From Rufibacter psychrotolerans (GTDB taxonomy: Bacteria; Bacteroidota; Bacteroidia; Cytophagales; Hymenobacteraceae): a stretch of 64,000 bases of DNA. This document shows, piece by piece, positions 56,871 to 63,910 of the stretch. The notes under the pieces were generated by a model. That model was not told the DNA's origin, made no database searches, and saw only the letters and a list, made by a program, of their open reading frames with translations. How positions within the stretch are numbered: position 1 is the first letter of the stretch; each line of letters opens with the position of its first letter. A program made the translations under genes and the position numbers. The stretch covers positions 28,384-92,383 of the forward strand of contig NZ_JAFFJV010000019.1 of assembly GCF_016924645.1 (NCBI RefSeq), in the 5' to 3' direction.

Positions 56871-56912
56871 GCCGTTTTAGGGCTGTTTTGCCAGAACAAC
56901 CCTTAAAACGCT
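56871..56912 (+). terminator. Imperfect hairpin after the HPPD gene
   Basis: cgttttaggg pairs with cccttaaaacg with a bulge, around gctgttttgccagaacaa; a dispersed-family copy between the HPPD stop and the phosphohexomutase start. Confidence 0.6.
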
Positions 56913-56933
56913 TTGTCTTTTTACAACAGAACT

Positions 56934-58682
56934 ATGGAAAACAATCTATCACTGGAGCCAGCCGTCTTATCCAAAGTGAACGCCTGGTTAGAAGGTGCCT
57001 ATGACCAGGACACCAAAACCGAATTACAGCGCCTCCTTGACGGCCAGGACACCGACACCCTCACCGACTCGTTCTACAAAGACCTGGAGTTTGGGACCGG
57101 CGGCCTGCGCGGCATCATGGGCGTAGGCAGCAACCGCATGAACCGCTACACGGTGGGCATGGCTACCCAGGGCCTGAGCAACTACCTGCTCAAGTCGTTC
57201 CCAGACCAGCCCATCAGCGTGGCCATTGCGCACGACAGCCGCAACAACAGTAACTTTTTCGCCAACGTGGTGGCCGATGTGTTCAGCGCCAACGGCATTA
57301 AGGTGTACTTCTTCAGGGAACTGCGCCCCACGCCTATTCTGTCGTTCGCTATCCGGCACCTGGGTTGCCAGAGCGGCGTGGTGTTAACGGCCTCGCACAA
57401 CCCCAAGGAGTACAACGGCTACAAAGCCTATTGGAACGACGGTGGCCAGGTAACCGCCCCCCACGACAAAAACATCATTGCCGAGGTGAATAAGATCCAG
57501 TCCATTGACCAGGTGAAGTTTACCCGCAACGAGGACAACATTGAGTACATTCTGGAGGAAGTGGACCAGGCCTACCTGGACAAGGTCGCCACCCTCTCGG
57601 TAGACCCCGACATGATCCAGCGGCAGAAAGACCTGAAGATTGTCTTCACCCCCATCCACGGCACGGGTATCACGCTGGTGCCCCGCGCCCTGGAGCGCTT
57701 TGGGTTTACCAACGTGCACGTGCTGGAGGCCCAGTCTACCCCAGACGGCAACTTCCCCACGGTAGTGTATCCTAACCCCGAGGAAAAGGACGCCATGAAC
57801 CTGGCCATGCAGAAAGCCAAGGAACTGGACGCCGACCTGGTACTGGCCACCGACCCCGATGCCGACCGCGTGGGTATTGCCGTGAAAGACCAGCACGGCC
57901 AGTGGGTGTTGCTCAACGGAAACCAGACCGCCGCCCTGCTCACCTATTACATCTTGCAGGCCTGGAAAAAAGCCGGCAAACTCACCGGCAAGGAGTACGT
58001 GGTGAACACCATTGTGACTACTGATCTGATCAACCGCGTGGCCGAAGGCTTTGGGGTGGACTGCTATGAGACCCTCACCGGCTTCAAGTACATTGCCACC
58101 ATCATGCGCGAGAAAGAAGGCCAGGCCCAGTACATCTGCGGCGGCGAGGAGAGCTACGGCTTCCTGGTGGGTGACTTTGTGCGCGACAAAGACGCGGTGT
58201 CTTCCTGCGCCATGATTGCCGAGATGACGGCGGCGGCCAAAGACCAGGGCAAGAGCCTGTATGAGCTCATGATCCAGATGTACATTGACTTTGGGTTTTA
58301 CAAAGAAGACCTCATTTCCCTAACCAAGAAAGGCCACCGCGGCGCCCAGGAAATTCAGGAGATGATGCAGGAACTGCGCGAGAATCCGCCCAAGTCTATT
58401 GCGGGCTCAGAGGTAGTGGAGCTGATTGACTACAAAACCGGCTTCAGAAGAAACCTGCGCACCGGCGAAGAAACGGCCACCGGACTGGAAAGCTCTAACG
58501 TGCTCCAGTTCCTCACCCAGGACGGCACCAAAGTATCGGCCAGGCCATCTGGCACTGAGCCCAAGATCAAGTTCTACTTCAGCGTGCGCGAGCCCCTGGC
58601 CTCGGCCGGGGAGTATGAGCAGGTGAGCCAGAAACTGGACCAGAAAATTCAGAACATTATCTCAGACCTGCAGCTGAAATAA
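56934..58682 (+). CDS. Alpha-D-phosphohexomutase (phosphoglucomutase/phosphomannomutase)
   Basis: A 582-residue phospho-sugar mutase of the PgcA/PGM2 type. The ATG at 56934 (MENNLSLEPAVLSKVNAWLEG) is used; a TTG 21 bp upstream is less likely. Key sites: DLEFGTGGLRGIMGVGSNRMN, the phosphoserine loop VLTASHNPKEYNGYK, Mg-binding DPDADRVG, the sugar loop GGEESYGFLVG and the phosphate loop RPSGTEPKIKFY. It would link glucose-6-phosphate and glucose-1-phosphate, feeding UDP-glucose for the GT3 glycogen synthase encoded elsewhere in the window. A decayed copy of its last 200 bp lies 1.1 kb downstream. Confidence 0.95.
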   Translation: MENNLSLEPAVLSKVNAWLEGAYDQDTKTELQRLLDGQDTDTLTDSFYKDLEFGTGGLRGIMGVGSNRMNRYTVGMATQGLSNYLLKSFPDQPISVAIAHDSRNNSNFFANVVADVFSANGIKVYFFRELRPTPILSFAIRHLGCQSGVVLTASHNPKEYNGYKAYWNDGGQVTAPHDKNIIAEVNKIQSIDQVKFTRNEDNIEYILEEVDQAYLDKVATLSVDPDMIQRQKDLKIVFTPIHGTGITLVPRALERFGFTNVHVLEAQSTPDGNFPTVVYPNPEEKDAMNLAMQKAKELDADLVLATDPDADRVGIAVKDQHGQWVLLNGNQTAALLTYYILQAWKKAGKLTGKEYVVNTIVTTDLINRVAEGFGVDCYETLTGFKYIATIMREKEGQAQYICGGEESYGFLVGDFVRDKDAVSSCAMIAEMTAAAKDQGKSLYELMIQMYIDFGFYKEDLISLTKKGHRGAQEIQEMMQELRENPPKSIAGSEVVELIDYKTGFRRNLRTGEETATGLESSNVLQFLTQDGTKVSARPSGTEPKIKFYFSVREPLASAGEYEQVSQKLDQKIQNIISDLQLK

Positions 58683-58701
58683 GCTTCTTAGATCTTACCT
58701 G

Positions 58702-58737
58702 AAAGGCCCTTTCTGAGAGATTCAGAAAGGGCCTTTT
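58702..58737 (+). terminator. Terminator after the phosphohexomutase gene
   Basis: aaaggccctttctga pairs with tcagaaagggccttt around a 5-nt loop, followed by ttttgttt, 20 bp past the stop codon. Confidence 0.92.
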
Positions 58738-59060
58738 GTTTGGGCAGGTTCCGGCAGGCTGTCCCATTTACTGCTCCCAAACAATACTTGCTTCTATCTT
58801 AGAAACTTTATACCTTCCATAAAAATCCCCTTATATCCTGTGTCTGAGGGACATACCCAAACTAAAGCACCCCTCCGCCTCCACTGTGCAACAGTATAAG
58901 TTGCCTTTGCCACCAGAAAAGTACCCAACCATCTCCCAGGAAGCACCTATCTAAATAGCCTGCTACTAGTTGCCCTTCTTCGCTCCCCACCGGGCCCTAA
59001 CCACTTGTGGGCTTAGAAATGAGACTACTTAGCCAATACTCATTTTAAAGAAGTAAAGAC
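58738..59060. other. Intergenic, upstream of the lipocalin-like gene
   Basis: Lower GC than the backbone; no gene or repeat recognised. Probably contains the promoter of the gene at 59061. Confidence 0.4.
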
Positions 59061-59480
59061 ATGAAAACGAAAAGCGTCTTATTACCTTTTCTATTGATTG
59101 CATGGCTCTCCACCACAACCGCAGCACAAACCAATAAAGATATTCAAGGTACATGGCGGTTAATTTCTACTACCATCAAATTAGCCGATGGAGGGGAAAC
59201 CCGATTGGACAGTGCGACACATAACCTCACCAAAACCATTACCCAGAACAGGATCATCTTTACCCTCTATGACAAGAAAACCAACAGCCTCCTGATTACT
59301 GGCCAAGGAAAAGCAAGCACAAAGGGCAACCAGTACACAGAGCACTTTGAACAGGCATCAGACAGATCCCTGGTGGGGGAACCCATGGTTTTTACTTACA
59401 AAGTACAGGGCAACAAGCTCTCCTATGAAGGGGGGAAAAAGGGCTTGCAGATACTTGAAGTATTACAAAGAATAGAATAA
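59061..59480 (+). CDS. Secreted lipocalin-like protein (hypothetical)
   Basis: A 139-residue exported protein with signal peptide (MKTKSVLLPFLLIAWLSTTTAAQ). The mature part starts with DIQGTWRLISTTIKLADG, the G-x-W lipocalin-type start, followed by alternating strands (NRIIFTLYDKKTNSLLITGQG, MVFTYKVQGNKLSYEGG), consistent with the small calycin-like domains of Bacteroidota such as lipocalin-like or DUF4488 proteins. Ligand unknown. Its base composition is more AT-rich than the neighbours, and it lies between the intact phosphohexomutase gene and the decayed copy of that gene's end, so it may have arrived with a rearrangement. Confidence 0.75.
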   Translation: MKTKSVLLPFLLIAWLSTTTAAQTNKDIQGTWRLISTTIKLADGGETRLDSATHNLTKTITQNRIIFTLYDKKTNSLLITGQGKASTKGNQYTEHFEQASDRSLVGEPMVFTYKVQGNKLSYEGGKKGLQILEVLQRIE

Positions 59481-59796
59481 ACGAACCCACTACAACACTA
59501 TAGCCTCTTGCTCCCTTCAGGCAATCTTGAAGGAAATACCTCCCGGGATTAACGTCATGCAAAGGGTTGTTACATTTTCCTTCGGCATACAAGTGCTGTT
59601 TAGGGGCTCTTTTCTTTAAAAAGCCAAAGAAATGAGAACCCGTATGGTCCAGACCGAAGCAAGGAAAGGAAACATCCAGGGGAATGTGGAATTCCATTAG
59701 AGGTTGGTGGCGTAGGTCCTAGCTTAAGGGGCGATCACCTATTCGTGCCCGCAGCTATCCGGCACCGGGTACGGGTTAGAAGTAGCAGATGGGCCC
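59481..59796. other. Intergenic with a degenerate hairpin repeat
   Basis: Contains one degenerate dispersed-family copy (about 59597-59625, tttaggggctcttttctttaa). The rest shows no gene; similarity to the phosphohexomutase gene becomes recognisable only from about 59797. Confidence 0.4.
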
Positions 59797-60001
59797 GCAC
59801 CCGGGGGGACAAGCTCTAACGCGCACCAGTTGCTCTTCCAAGGCGGCATTAAGGTATCAGGCGGGGCATTTGGTCCTGACCAAACCTACCTTCTGCTTCT
59901 GCGTTCAGAAGCCACCGGCCTTTGCTGAGGAATAGGCGCAGGAGAGCCAGAAACAGGACCAGAAAATCCAGCGGATTATCTCAGACCTGCAGCTGAAGTA
60001 A
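59797..60001 (+). pseudogene. Decayed copy of the 3' end of the phosphohexomutase gene
   Basis: The last 56 bp (59946-60001) match the end of the gene at 56934-58682 at about 50 of 56 positions and still translate as ESQKQDQKIQRIISDLQLK against VSQKLDQKIQNIISDLQLK. Upstream, agctctaacg and caccagttgctc-like blocks align with the same gene at lower identity, with indels and an in-frame TAG just before the conserved end. It has no start and cannot encode a mutase. It is followed by its own terminator, as if a full copy or an inserted end once stood here. Confidence 0.82.
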
Positions 60002-60022
60002 CGGCTCTATTGCAAGGGTTGC

Positions 60023-60058
60023 AAGCCCCTTCCAGCCCCGCGCCGGAAGGGGCTTTTT
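60023..60058 (+). terminator. Terminator after the pseudogene fragment
   Basis: aagccccttcc (60023-60033) pairs with ggaaggggctt (60045-60055), followed by T residues, 21 bp after the fossil stop codon. Confidence 0.88.
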
Positions 60059-60062
60059 GGGT

Positions 60063-60443
60063 TTAGGGACTGGCCTGCATGTACGGCTGAAAATTCACGA
60101 TCAGCACTTTCTCCTCGGGCAGGAGCAGGTAGCCGTAATCATAGCAGAAGGTATAGGTGCTCCCCTTTTGCGACCGGTACACCGAGGTGAAATAATTAAA
60201 GTCAAACCCTGCCATTTCCAGCACCTGCCGGCGCAGGGTGGTTTTGCCCAGCGGGCTGGCCTTTTTCAGGATGGCCCGGTTCCGGCGCAGAATGGTGTTT
60301 ACCCGATGGATGAACTGCTCGCCGGTGTTTTCGCGTTTGCTGGCGTTGTTGTAACAGGCCCGGCATTGGTCTGAGCAGAACCGTTTGTCTACCCGGCCTC
60401 TGAAAACATCGCCGCACTGGGGGCACATTCTGTCCTGAGTCAT
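60063..60443 (-). CDS. Zinc-ribbon protein divergent from the recombinase
   Basis: A 126-residue protein with an N-terminal four-cysteine zinc ribbon (CPQCGDVFRGRVDKRFCSDQC, Cys7/Cys10/Cys22/Cys26 approximately) followed by a helix (RACYNNASKR), a basic region (RVNTILRRNRAILKKASPLGKTTLRRQVLEMAGF) and a short C-terminal beta region. This architecture is common in Bacteroidota hypothetical proteins and suggests nucleic-acid or protein binding. It starts only 6 bp from a 62-nt palindrome shared with the divergent tyrosine recombinase, so it could regulate or assist that gene; this is inference from position. Confidence 0.75.
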   Translation of the reverse strand: MTQDRMCPQCGDVFRGRVDKRFCSDQCRACYNNASKRENTGEQFIHRVNTILRRNRAILKKASPLGKTTLRRQVLEMAGFDFNYFTSVYRSQKGSTYTFCYDYGYLLLPEEKVLIVNFQPYMQASP

Positions 60444-60448
60444 GGCAT

Positions 60449-60510
60449 AGCCGTTTTTTTATCCGGGTAGACCCGTTTATAAACGGATCTACCCGGATAA
60501 AAAAACGGCT
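60449..60510. repeat. 62-nt near-perfect palindrome in the divergent promoter region
   Basis: Left arm 60449-60478 and right arm 60481-60510 (30 nt each) are complementary with a single mismatch and only 2 nt between them; the arms start agccgttttttt and end at cccgttt/aaacgga. It lies between the zinc-ribbon gene (start 60443) and the recombinase gene (start 60554). It could act as a bidirectional terminator (T-runs lie within the arms), a dimeric operator or a recombination site. Confidence 0.9.
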
Positions 60511-60553
60511 CCGGGAGAGGAAGGTTGTACTTTGAGGCCCTAAACCCCTGGCC

Positions 60554-62008
60554 ATGACCCGCACACAGCATCAACTGCCTGTCCTGTACCTTAACCCGCT
60601 GGAACATGAGGGCAAATCGTACATCAGGCTGTGGTACAAAGCCCACCCCGGCATCAGCAAAAAACTGAAAACGCTCAGTCTGGTAAAGTACAGCAAAACC
60701 TACCGTTGCTACGTGATGCACCAGCGGCCGGAGGCCATAGCGCGGTTACAGCAGCAGCTGGAGGGCATTGCGTACGTGAGCAGCAGGTTCCTGCACCCGC
60801 CAAAGCGGCTCAGGCCCGGCAAGGGCACCACGGTGCTGGGCACGTTCCAGCCCTCGGCTCCGCTGGAGAAACAGACCCATTTGCCGGTAGTACGCCTCCA
60901 GCCCCTTCTGCACCAGGGAAAAGAGGTGATCCAGGTAAGTTTCAGATATAATACCGCCGTGTATAAGGCCCTGCGGCAGCAGCACGTGGCCAGGTGGTTG
61001 CCGGATGAGAAGTGCTTTGCCCTGGAGAACACGGCGGCCAGCCTGCACCGGCTGGCAGACGCGGTGGCCGGGGTTGCGCACCTCTGGGTATGCCAAACGC
61101 TGCGCATCAAAGACCTGCCCCTGCAGCGAAGGTTGTGGGAGCAGCAGTACCAGAAGAATGAGGGCTTTATTGCCTGCCCCCTGCCCTACCTTGAGAAACT
61201 GTACCTGCTCAATTACAGCCCCACCACCATTAGAACGTACCACAGCCTGCTGTTGCGTTTCCTGAACGGGCATGCTGCCCGCGGACTGGCCGCGATAGAG
61301 CACTTTACCGCCGACGAAGTGAATGGCTACCACCGGGGCATGGTGCAAAGCCAGCTGTATTCCTTTTCTTTGGTAAACCAGAGCATCAATGCCATCCGGT
61401 TTTATTACGAGCGGGTGCTGCAACGGACCGATCTGCGCTTTGCCGACCTGGAGCGCCCGGAAAAAGCGCACACCCTGCCCAAAGTCCTGAGCAAGGAGGA
61501 AGTGGCCAAACTGCTGGCCTCGGCCGAGAACCTAAAGCACCGGTGCCTGCTGCAGTTGCTGTACGCCGGGGGCCTGCGCATTGGCGAGCTCATTAACCTC
61601 AGGCTGACGGATGTGCAATCTAAACGGAACCTGTTGCTGATACGAGGCGGCAAAGGCAAGAAAGACCGCACTACGTTGCTCAGCCAGCGCCTGTTGGCGA
61701 GTTTACGGGAATACTACAAGGCTTACCGGCCCAAGGAGTGGCTGTTTGAGGGGCAGTACGGAGGACAGTACTCAGTAGACAGCGTTAGAAACGTGTTTAG
61801 GGCCGCCATGGAAAAGGCGGGTGTCCTGACAAAAGCCACCCCGCATACCCTTCGGCACTCCTTTGCCACCCACCTGCTGGAACAAGGCACAGACCTAAGG
61901 TACATCCAGACGTTACTGGGCCACCGCAGCAGCAAGACCACCGAGATTTACACCCATATTACCACGCATGCCCTGGACAAAATCACCAGCCCTCTGGATA
62001 ACCTCTAA
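60554..62008 (+). CDS. Tyrosine recombinase with duplicated N-terminal module, next to the cassette array
   Basis: A 484-residue XerC/D-like integrase. Catalytic residues: Arg342 (AGGLRIGEL), Lys367/Lys370 (GGKGKKDR), His431 and Arg434 (HTLRHSF), His457 (LLGHRSS) and Tyr466 (TTEIYTH). The core-binding domain (about 205-300) starts at YLLNYSPTTIRTYHSLLLRFL. The first 200 residues are unusual and contain two similar modules (about 8-80 and 110-182), each beginning LPV-x-x-L-x-P-L-x-H-x-G-K. The extra stretch that marks IntI integrases between the lysine and HxxR regions is absent. Being 130 bp upstream of attC-flanked cassettes and on the same strand makes it the best candidate for their integrase, though this is unproven. 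Confidence 0.9.
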   Translation: MTRTQHQLPVLYLNPLEHEGKSYIRLWYKAHPGISKKLKTLSLVKYSKTYRCYVMHQRPEAIARLQQQLEGIAYVSSRFLHPPKRLRPGKGTTVLGTFQPSAPLEKQTHLPVVRLQPLLHQGKEVIQVSFRYNTAVYKALRQQHVARWLPDEKCFALENTAASLHRLADAVAGVAHLWVCQTLRIKDLPLQRRLWEQQYQKNEGFIACPLPYLEKLYLLNYSPTTIRTYHSLLLRFLNGHAARGLAAIEHFTADEVNGYHRGMVQSQLYSFSLVNQSINAIRFYYERVLQRTDLRFADLERPEKAHTLPKVLSKEEVAKLLASAENLKHRCLLQLLYAGGLRIGELINLRLTDVQSKRNLLLIRGGKGKKDRTTLLSQRLLASLREYYKAYRPKEWLFEGQYGGQYSVDSVRNVFRAAMEKAGVLTKATPHTLRHSFATHLLEQGTDLRYIQTLLGHRSSKTTEIYTHITTHALDKITSPLDNL

Positions 62009-62097
62009 ATTTTATTTACCTTGGGTCATAGAAAAAGCGGATACTCAACCCGAAGGTTGTTCAACAAGACCAAACCCAAACAGGACCTCGGCCCATA

Positions 62098-62141
62098 GTG
62101 CCAATAAGCCGAATAGGGTTCGGTTTATACAATAGTTGGTG
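62098..62141 (+). repeat. attI- or attC-like recombination site before the first cassette
   Basis: gtgccaat is followed by ataagccgaa (62104-62113) paired with ttcggtttat (62119-62128) around tagg, then acaata and the core GTTGGTGG starting at 62135. The right half (gtttatac...GTTGG) matches the right half of the attC sites further on, but the hairpin is shorter. It marks the boundary where the first cassette begins (T at 62136). It could be the attI site or the relic of an earlier cassette. Confidence 0.6.
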
Positions 62142-62160
62142 GCAATGCATAAAATAAAAA

Positions 62161-62676
62161 ATGAGAAGACTTTACAGCGATTCTAAGCTAATTGATGACC
62201 TTCTTCAGAAACTAAATCTTTTGGAAACTCTTGACGGTGGCTGGGCTGCAAAGTATCGCGATAATGAAAGCGGGGAGCAATGGTTAAAATATCAAATTAA
62301 TTCTGGTTACCACGGTGGCGGGCAGACAAACCTCATACGGCTCCCTGAACCGACCACAGCCGAACTAATCGACATCGCTCTTAATTCAGAATTTGAAGAT
62401 GAGGCTTTAGCAGCGTCATTTCGACTTAGGGACAATGAACAATGTCTGGATAAAGAATTCCGACTGGACCTAATTTACCGACTGAAAAGCTTAGAGATTC
62501 GAAAGCTATCAGGAAAAGAGAAAAGCAGAATAAAGTTGGTCATCACTACCTCCGCTCTTAACCGACTAGAAAACAGGAGAGAAATTATTGGAAAGAGTTC
62601 CAAAGAAATAGAAGAAGATTCTCTTTATTTCCAGAGAAGCGCAGAAGAAGCTAATTCCATTTTAGAAAAGCTATAG
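62161..62676 (+). CDS. Cassette 1 protein, Imm27-like candidate immunity protein
   Basis: A 171-residue protein starting 25 bp into cassette 1. The segment LETLDGGWAAKYRDNESGEQWLKYQINSGYHGGGQTNLIRL has the layout GW-x-x-x-Y-R-D-x-x-x-G-x-x-W, then H-G-G-G and L, that I associate with Imm27 immunity proteins of polymorphic toxin systems. The C-terminal half (from about 80) is helical, charged and not part of that similarity. No toxin gene is in the window, so if it is an immunity protein it is an orphan defending against outside toxins. The base composition is clearly lower in GC than the core genes. Confidence 0.6.
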   Translation: MRRLYSDSKLIDDLLQKLNLLETLDGGWAAKYRDNESGEQWLKYQINSGYHGGGQTNLIRLPEPTTAELIDIALNSEFEDEALAASFRLRDNEQCLDKEFRLDLIYRLKSLEIRKLSGKEKSRIKLVITTSALNRLENRREIIGKSSKEIEEDSLYFQRSAEEANSILEKL

Positions 62677-62692
62677 AATAGAAAAAGCACTA

Positions 62693-62762
62693 CCACCAAC
62701 ATTGTGTAAACGGCATCTCGGCCGACGGCCTTCGCCGCCGCTTACACGAGACCGTTAGGCGC
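62693..62762 (+). repeat. attC site of cassette 1
   Basis: Left core CCACCAAC (62693-62700), right core GTTAGGCGC (62754-62762), with inner arms gtgtaaacggc and gccgcttacac pairing with one mismatch and a GC-rich centre (cggccgacggcc). 70 bp in total. Confidence 0.88.
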
Positions 62763-62774
62763 AAACAAAAAAAA

Positions 62775-63278
62775 TTGGAAAAGCAGTACTACATAATTGA
62801 GTTGCAACTGGACAACCAAATAAAATACCTTATTTGGGTTCTTGATGAAGTTGACGGCTTGGTTACCGACCCTGCAACAGAAGAATTGCGACTTTTGACT
62901 TTCAGTGAAAAAGACGACCTGCTTGGGTTTGCCCAAAAGAACGGATTAGTCATAGAAGAGGACGAGCCTGCAAAGTACGACTTCGACATAATTGAAATTT
63001 GGATAAAGAACCCGACTGGATTTATCGATTGCAAAGAATTCCTAAATGCATGGAATTTGTTTACAGACGTGGTTACGACACTGAGAATTGAGTTTGAGGG
63101 AAATAAAAAAGAAAAAGTAAGAAGTCGTATCTACGACAAGCTTTTCTTCGGCAACAATATTCCAGCGATTACGCCAGAAGGTCAAGAGTATACTCCAGAG
63201 TGGACTGATAAAGAAATTGCCAGAGTTGCAGAGATAATGAAAGAAGGCTTAACAATTCTTAGAAAGAGCTTTCAGTAA
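62775..63278 (+). CDS. Cassette 2 protein (hypothetical, TTG start)
   Basis: A 167-residue acidic protein beginning with TTG at 62775, 21 bp into the cassette; no ATG start is available near the 5' end, and the sequence from MEKQYYIIELQLDNQ on has good strand character. It continues with VDGLVTDPATEELRLLTFSEKDDLLGFAQKNGLVIEEDE, and a helical C-terminus (DKEIARVAEIMKEGLTILRKSF). No membrane segment or signal peptide. I do not recognise a domain; the beta-then-alpha layout is like small immunity proteins, but this is only an impression. Confidence 0.72.
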   Translation: MEKQYYIIELQLDNQIKYLIWVLDEVDGLVTDPATEELRLLTFSEKDDLLGFAQKNGLVIEEDEPAKYDFDIIEIWIKNPTGFIDCKEFLNAWNLFTDVVTTLRIEFEGNKKEKVRSRIYDKLFFGNNIPAITPEGQEYTPEWTDKEIARVAEIMKEGLTILRKSFQ

Positions 63279-63291
63279 AAGAAAAACGTCT

Positions 63292-63361
63292 GCGCCTAAC
63301 AACGTGTAAACGCCAGCTTCGGCCGACGGCCTCGCCGCCGTTTACACAAGTCCGTTGGCAC
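63292..63361 (+). repeat. attC site of cassette 2
   Basis: Left core GCGCCTAAC (63292-63300), right core GTTGGCAC (63354-63361), perfect inner arms gtgtaaacg (63304-63312) and cgtttacac (63339-63347), and the shared centre ttcggccgacggcctcg. 70 bp, same architecture as the cassette 1 site. Confidence 0.9.
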
Positions 63362-63372
63362 AAATTAATAAA

Positions 63373-63819
63373 ATGACTGAAAAAGACTTAGCTGATTCAA
63401 AAGACAAGATTTTAGAATGTATTTCTAATAAGAACTCTTTAACTGTTAGTGCAATTTCTGAAATGACAGGAATTCAATTCGACACAGTCTTCTCATTAAC
63501 AGGTGAATTAACAAAAGCAGATTTAATTAGCTCATTAAATGCTACTTCAAAAGCAGGAACTGAAAAAATATTAACAATTACTCCAGAAGGCCGACATTTC
63601 AAGAAGGTCAATAGCTATGCTAAATTATATGAGCAGAACTTATTAGAAAAGAAAGAAGCAAAAAAGAAGACACGCAGAGATTGGTTAGTTCAGGTAATTT
63701 CTGTTACAGTAGCTTTAGTTGGACTAGCTTGGGGTATTTATAAAGATTTACAATCTGACAAGAAAGACCAAAAAATTGAACAATTAGAAAAAGAAATAAA
63801 GAGGTTAAAAAATAACTAG
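63373..63819 (+). CDS. Cassette 3 protein: predicted winged-helix, membrane helix and coiled coil
   Basis: The ATG at 63373 gives 148 residues (an in-frame TTG sits exactly at the cassette boundary and is unlikely). Residues 1-75 look like a winged helix (ILECISNKNSLTVSAISEMTGIQFDTVFSLTGELTKADLI, then a wing ending ITPEGRHF). A basic stretch (EKKEAKKKTRRDW) precedes one membrane helix (LVQVISVTVALVGLAWGIY, about 106-124), and the end is a charged coiled coil (KKDQKIEQLEKEIKRLKNN). Function unknown; a membrane-tethered sensor or small defence protein would fit. The gene is very AT-rich, and its stop overlaps the attC left core. Confidence 0.78.
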   Translation: MTEKDLADSKDKILECISNKNSLTVSAISEMTGIQFDTVFSLTGELTKADLISSLNATSKAGTEKILTITPEGRHFKKVNSYAKLYEQNLLEKKEAKKKTRRDWLVQVISVTVALVGLAWGIYKDLQSDKKDQKIEQLEKEIKRLKNN

Positions 63820-63880
63820 TGCCAACAATGCATAAACGTCAGCCTTCGGCCGACGGCCTCGCCCGTCGTTTATACTAGAC
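63819..63880 (+). repeat. attC site of cassette 3, truncated on the right
   Basis: Left core GTGCCAAC (63819-63826) and inner arms gcataaacg (63830-63838) / cgtttatac (63867-63875) are present, with the same ttcggccgacggcctcg centre. After tagac (63876-63880) the expected GTT core is missing and unrelated sequence leading to a transposase-like end begins. Confidence 0.82.
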
Positions 63881-63910
63881 GAAATCTATGAGTAAAACAA
63901 GCGCTTATGG

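Larger units (their letters stand above)
62098..63880 (+). mobile_element. Integron-like gene cassette array (three cassettes)
   Basis: Three consecutive cassettes, 62136-62754, 62755-63354 and 63355 to about 63880, each with a single plus-strand ORF and a terminal attC-like site. Each cassette's first 8-10 bases (GTTGGTGG, GTTAGGCGCA, GTTGGCAC) are the exact reverse complement of the left core of its own attC (CCACCAAC, TGCGCCTAAC, GTGCCAAC), as expected for cassettes inserted as circles. The ORFs are more AT-rich than the backbone. Confidence 0.85.

Noticed and set aside
60554..62008. Classical integron integrase IntI
   Set aside because: The extra segment that defines IntI between the catalytic lysine and the HxxR motif is missing (the chain goes straight from LASLREYYKAYRPKEWLF to the next helix), so the IntI name is not used.
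62693..63880. CRISPR array, considered because of regularly spaced similar repeats at about 600-bp intervals
   Set aside because: The repeats are 70-bp hairpins separated by full ORFs and there are no cas genes; the core-site logic fits attC instead.
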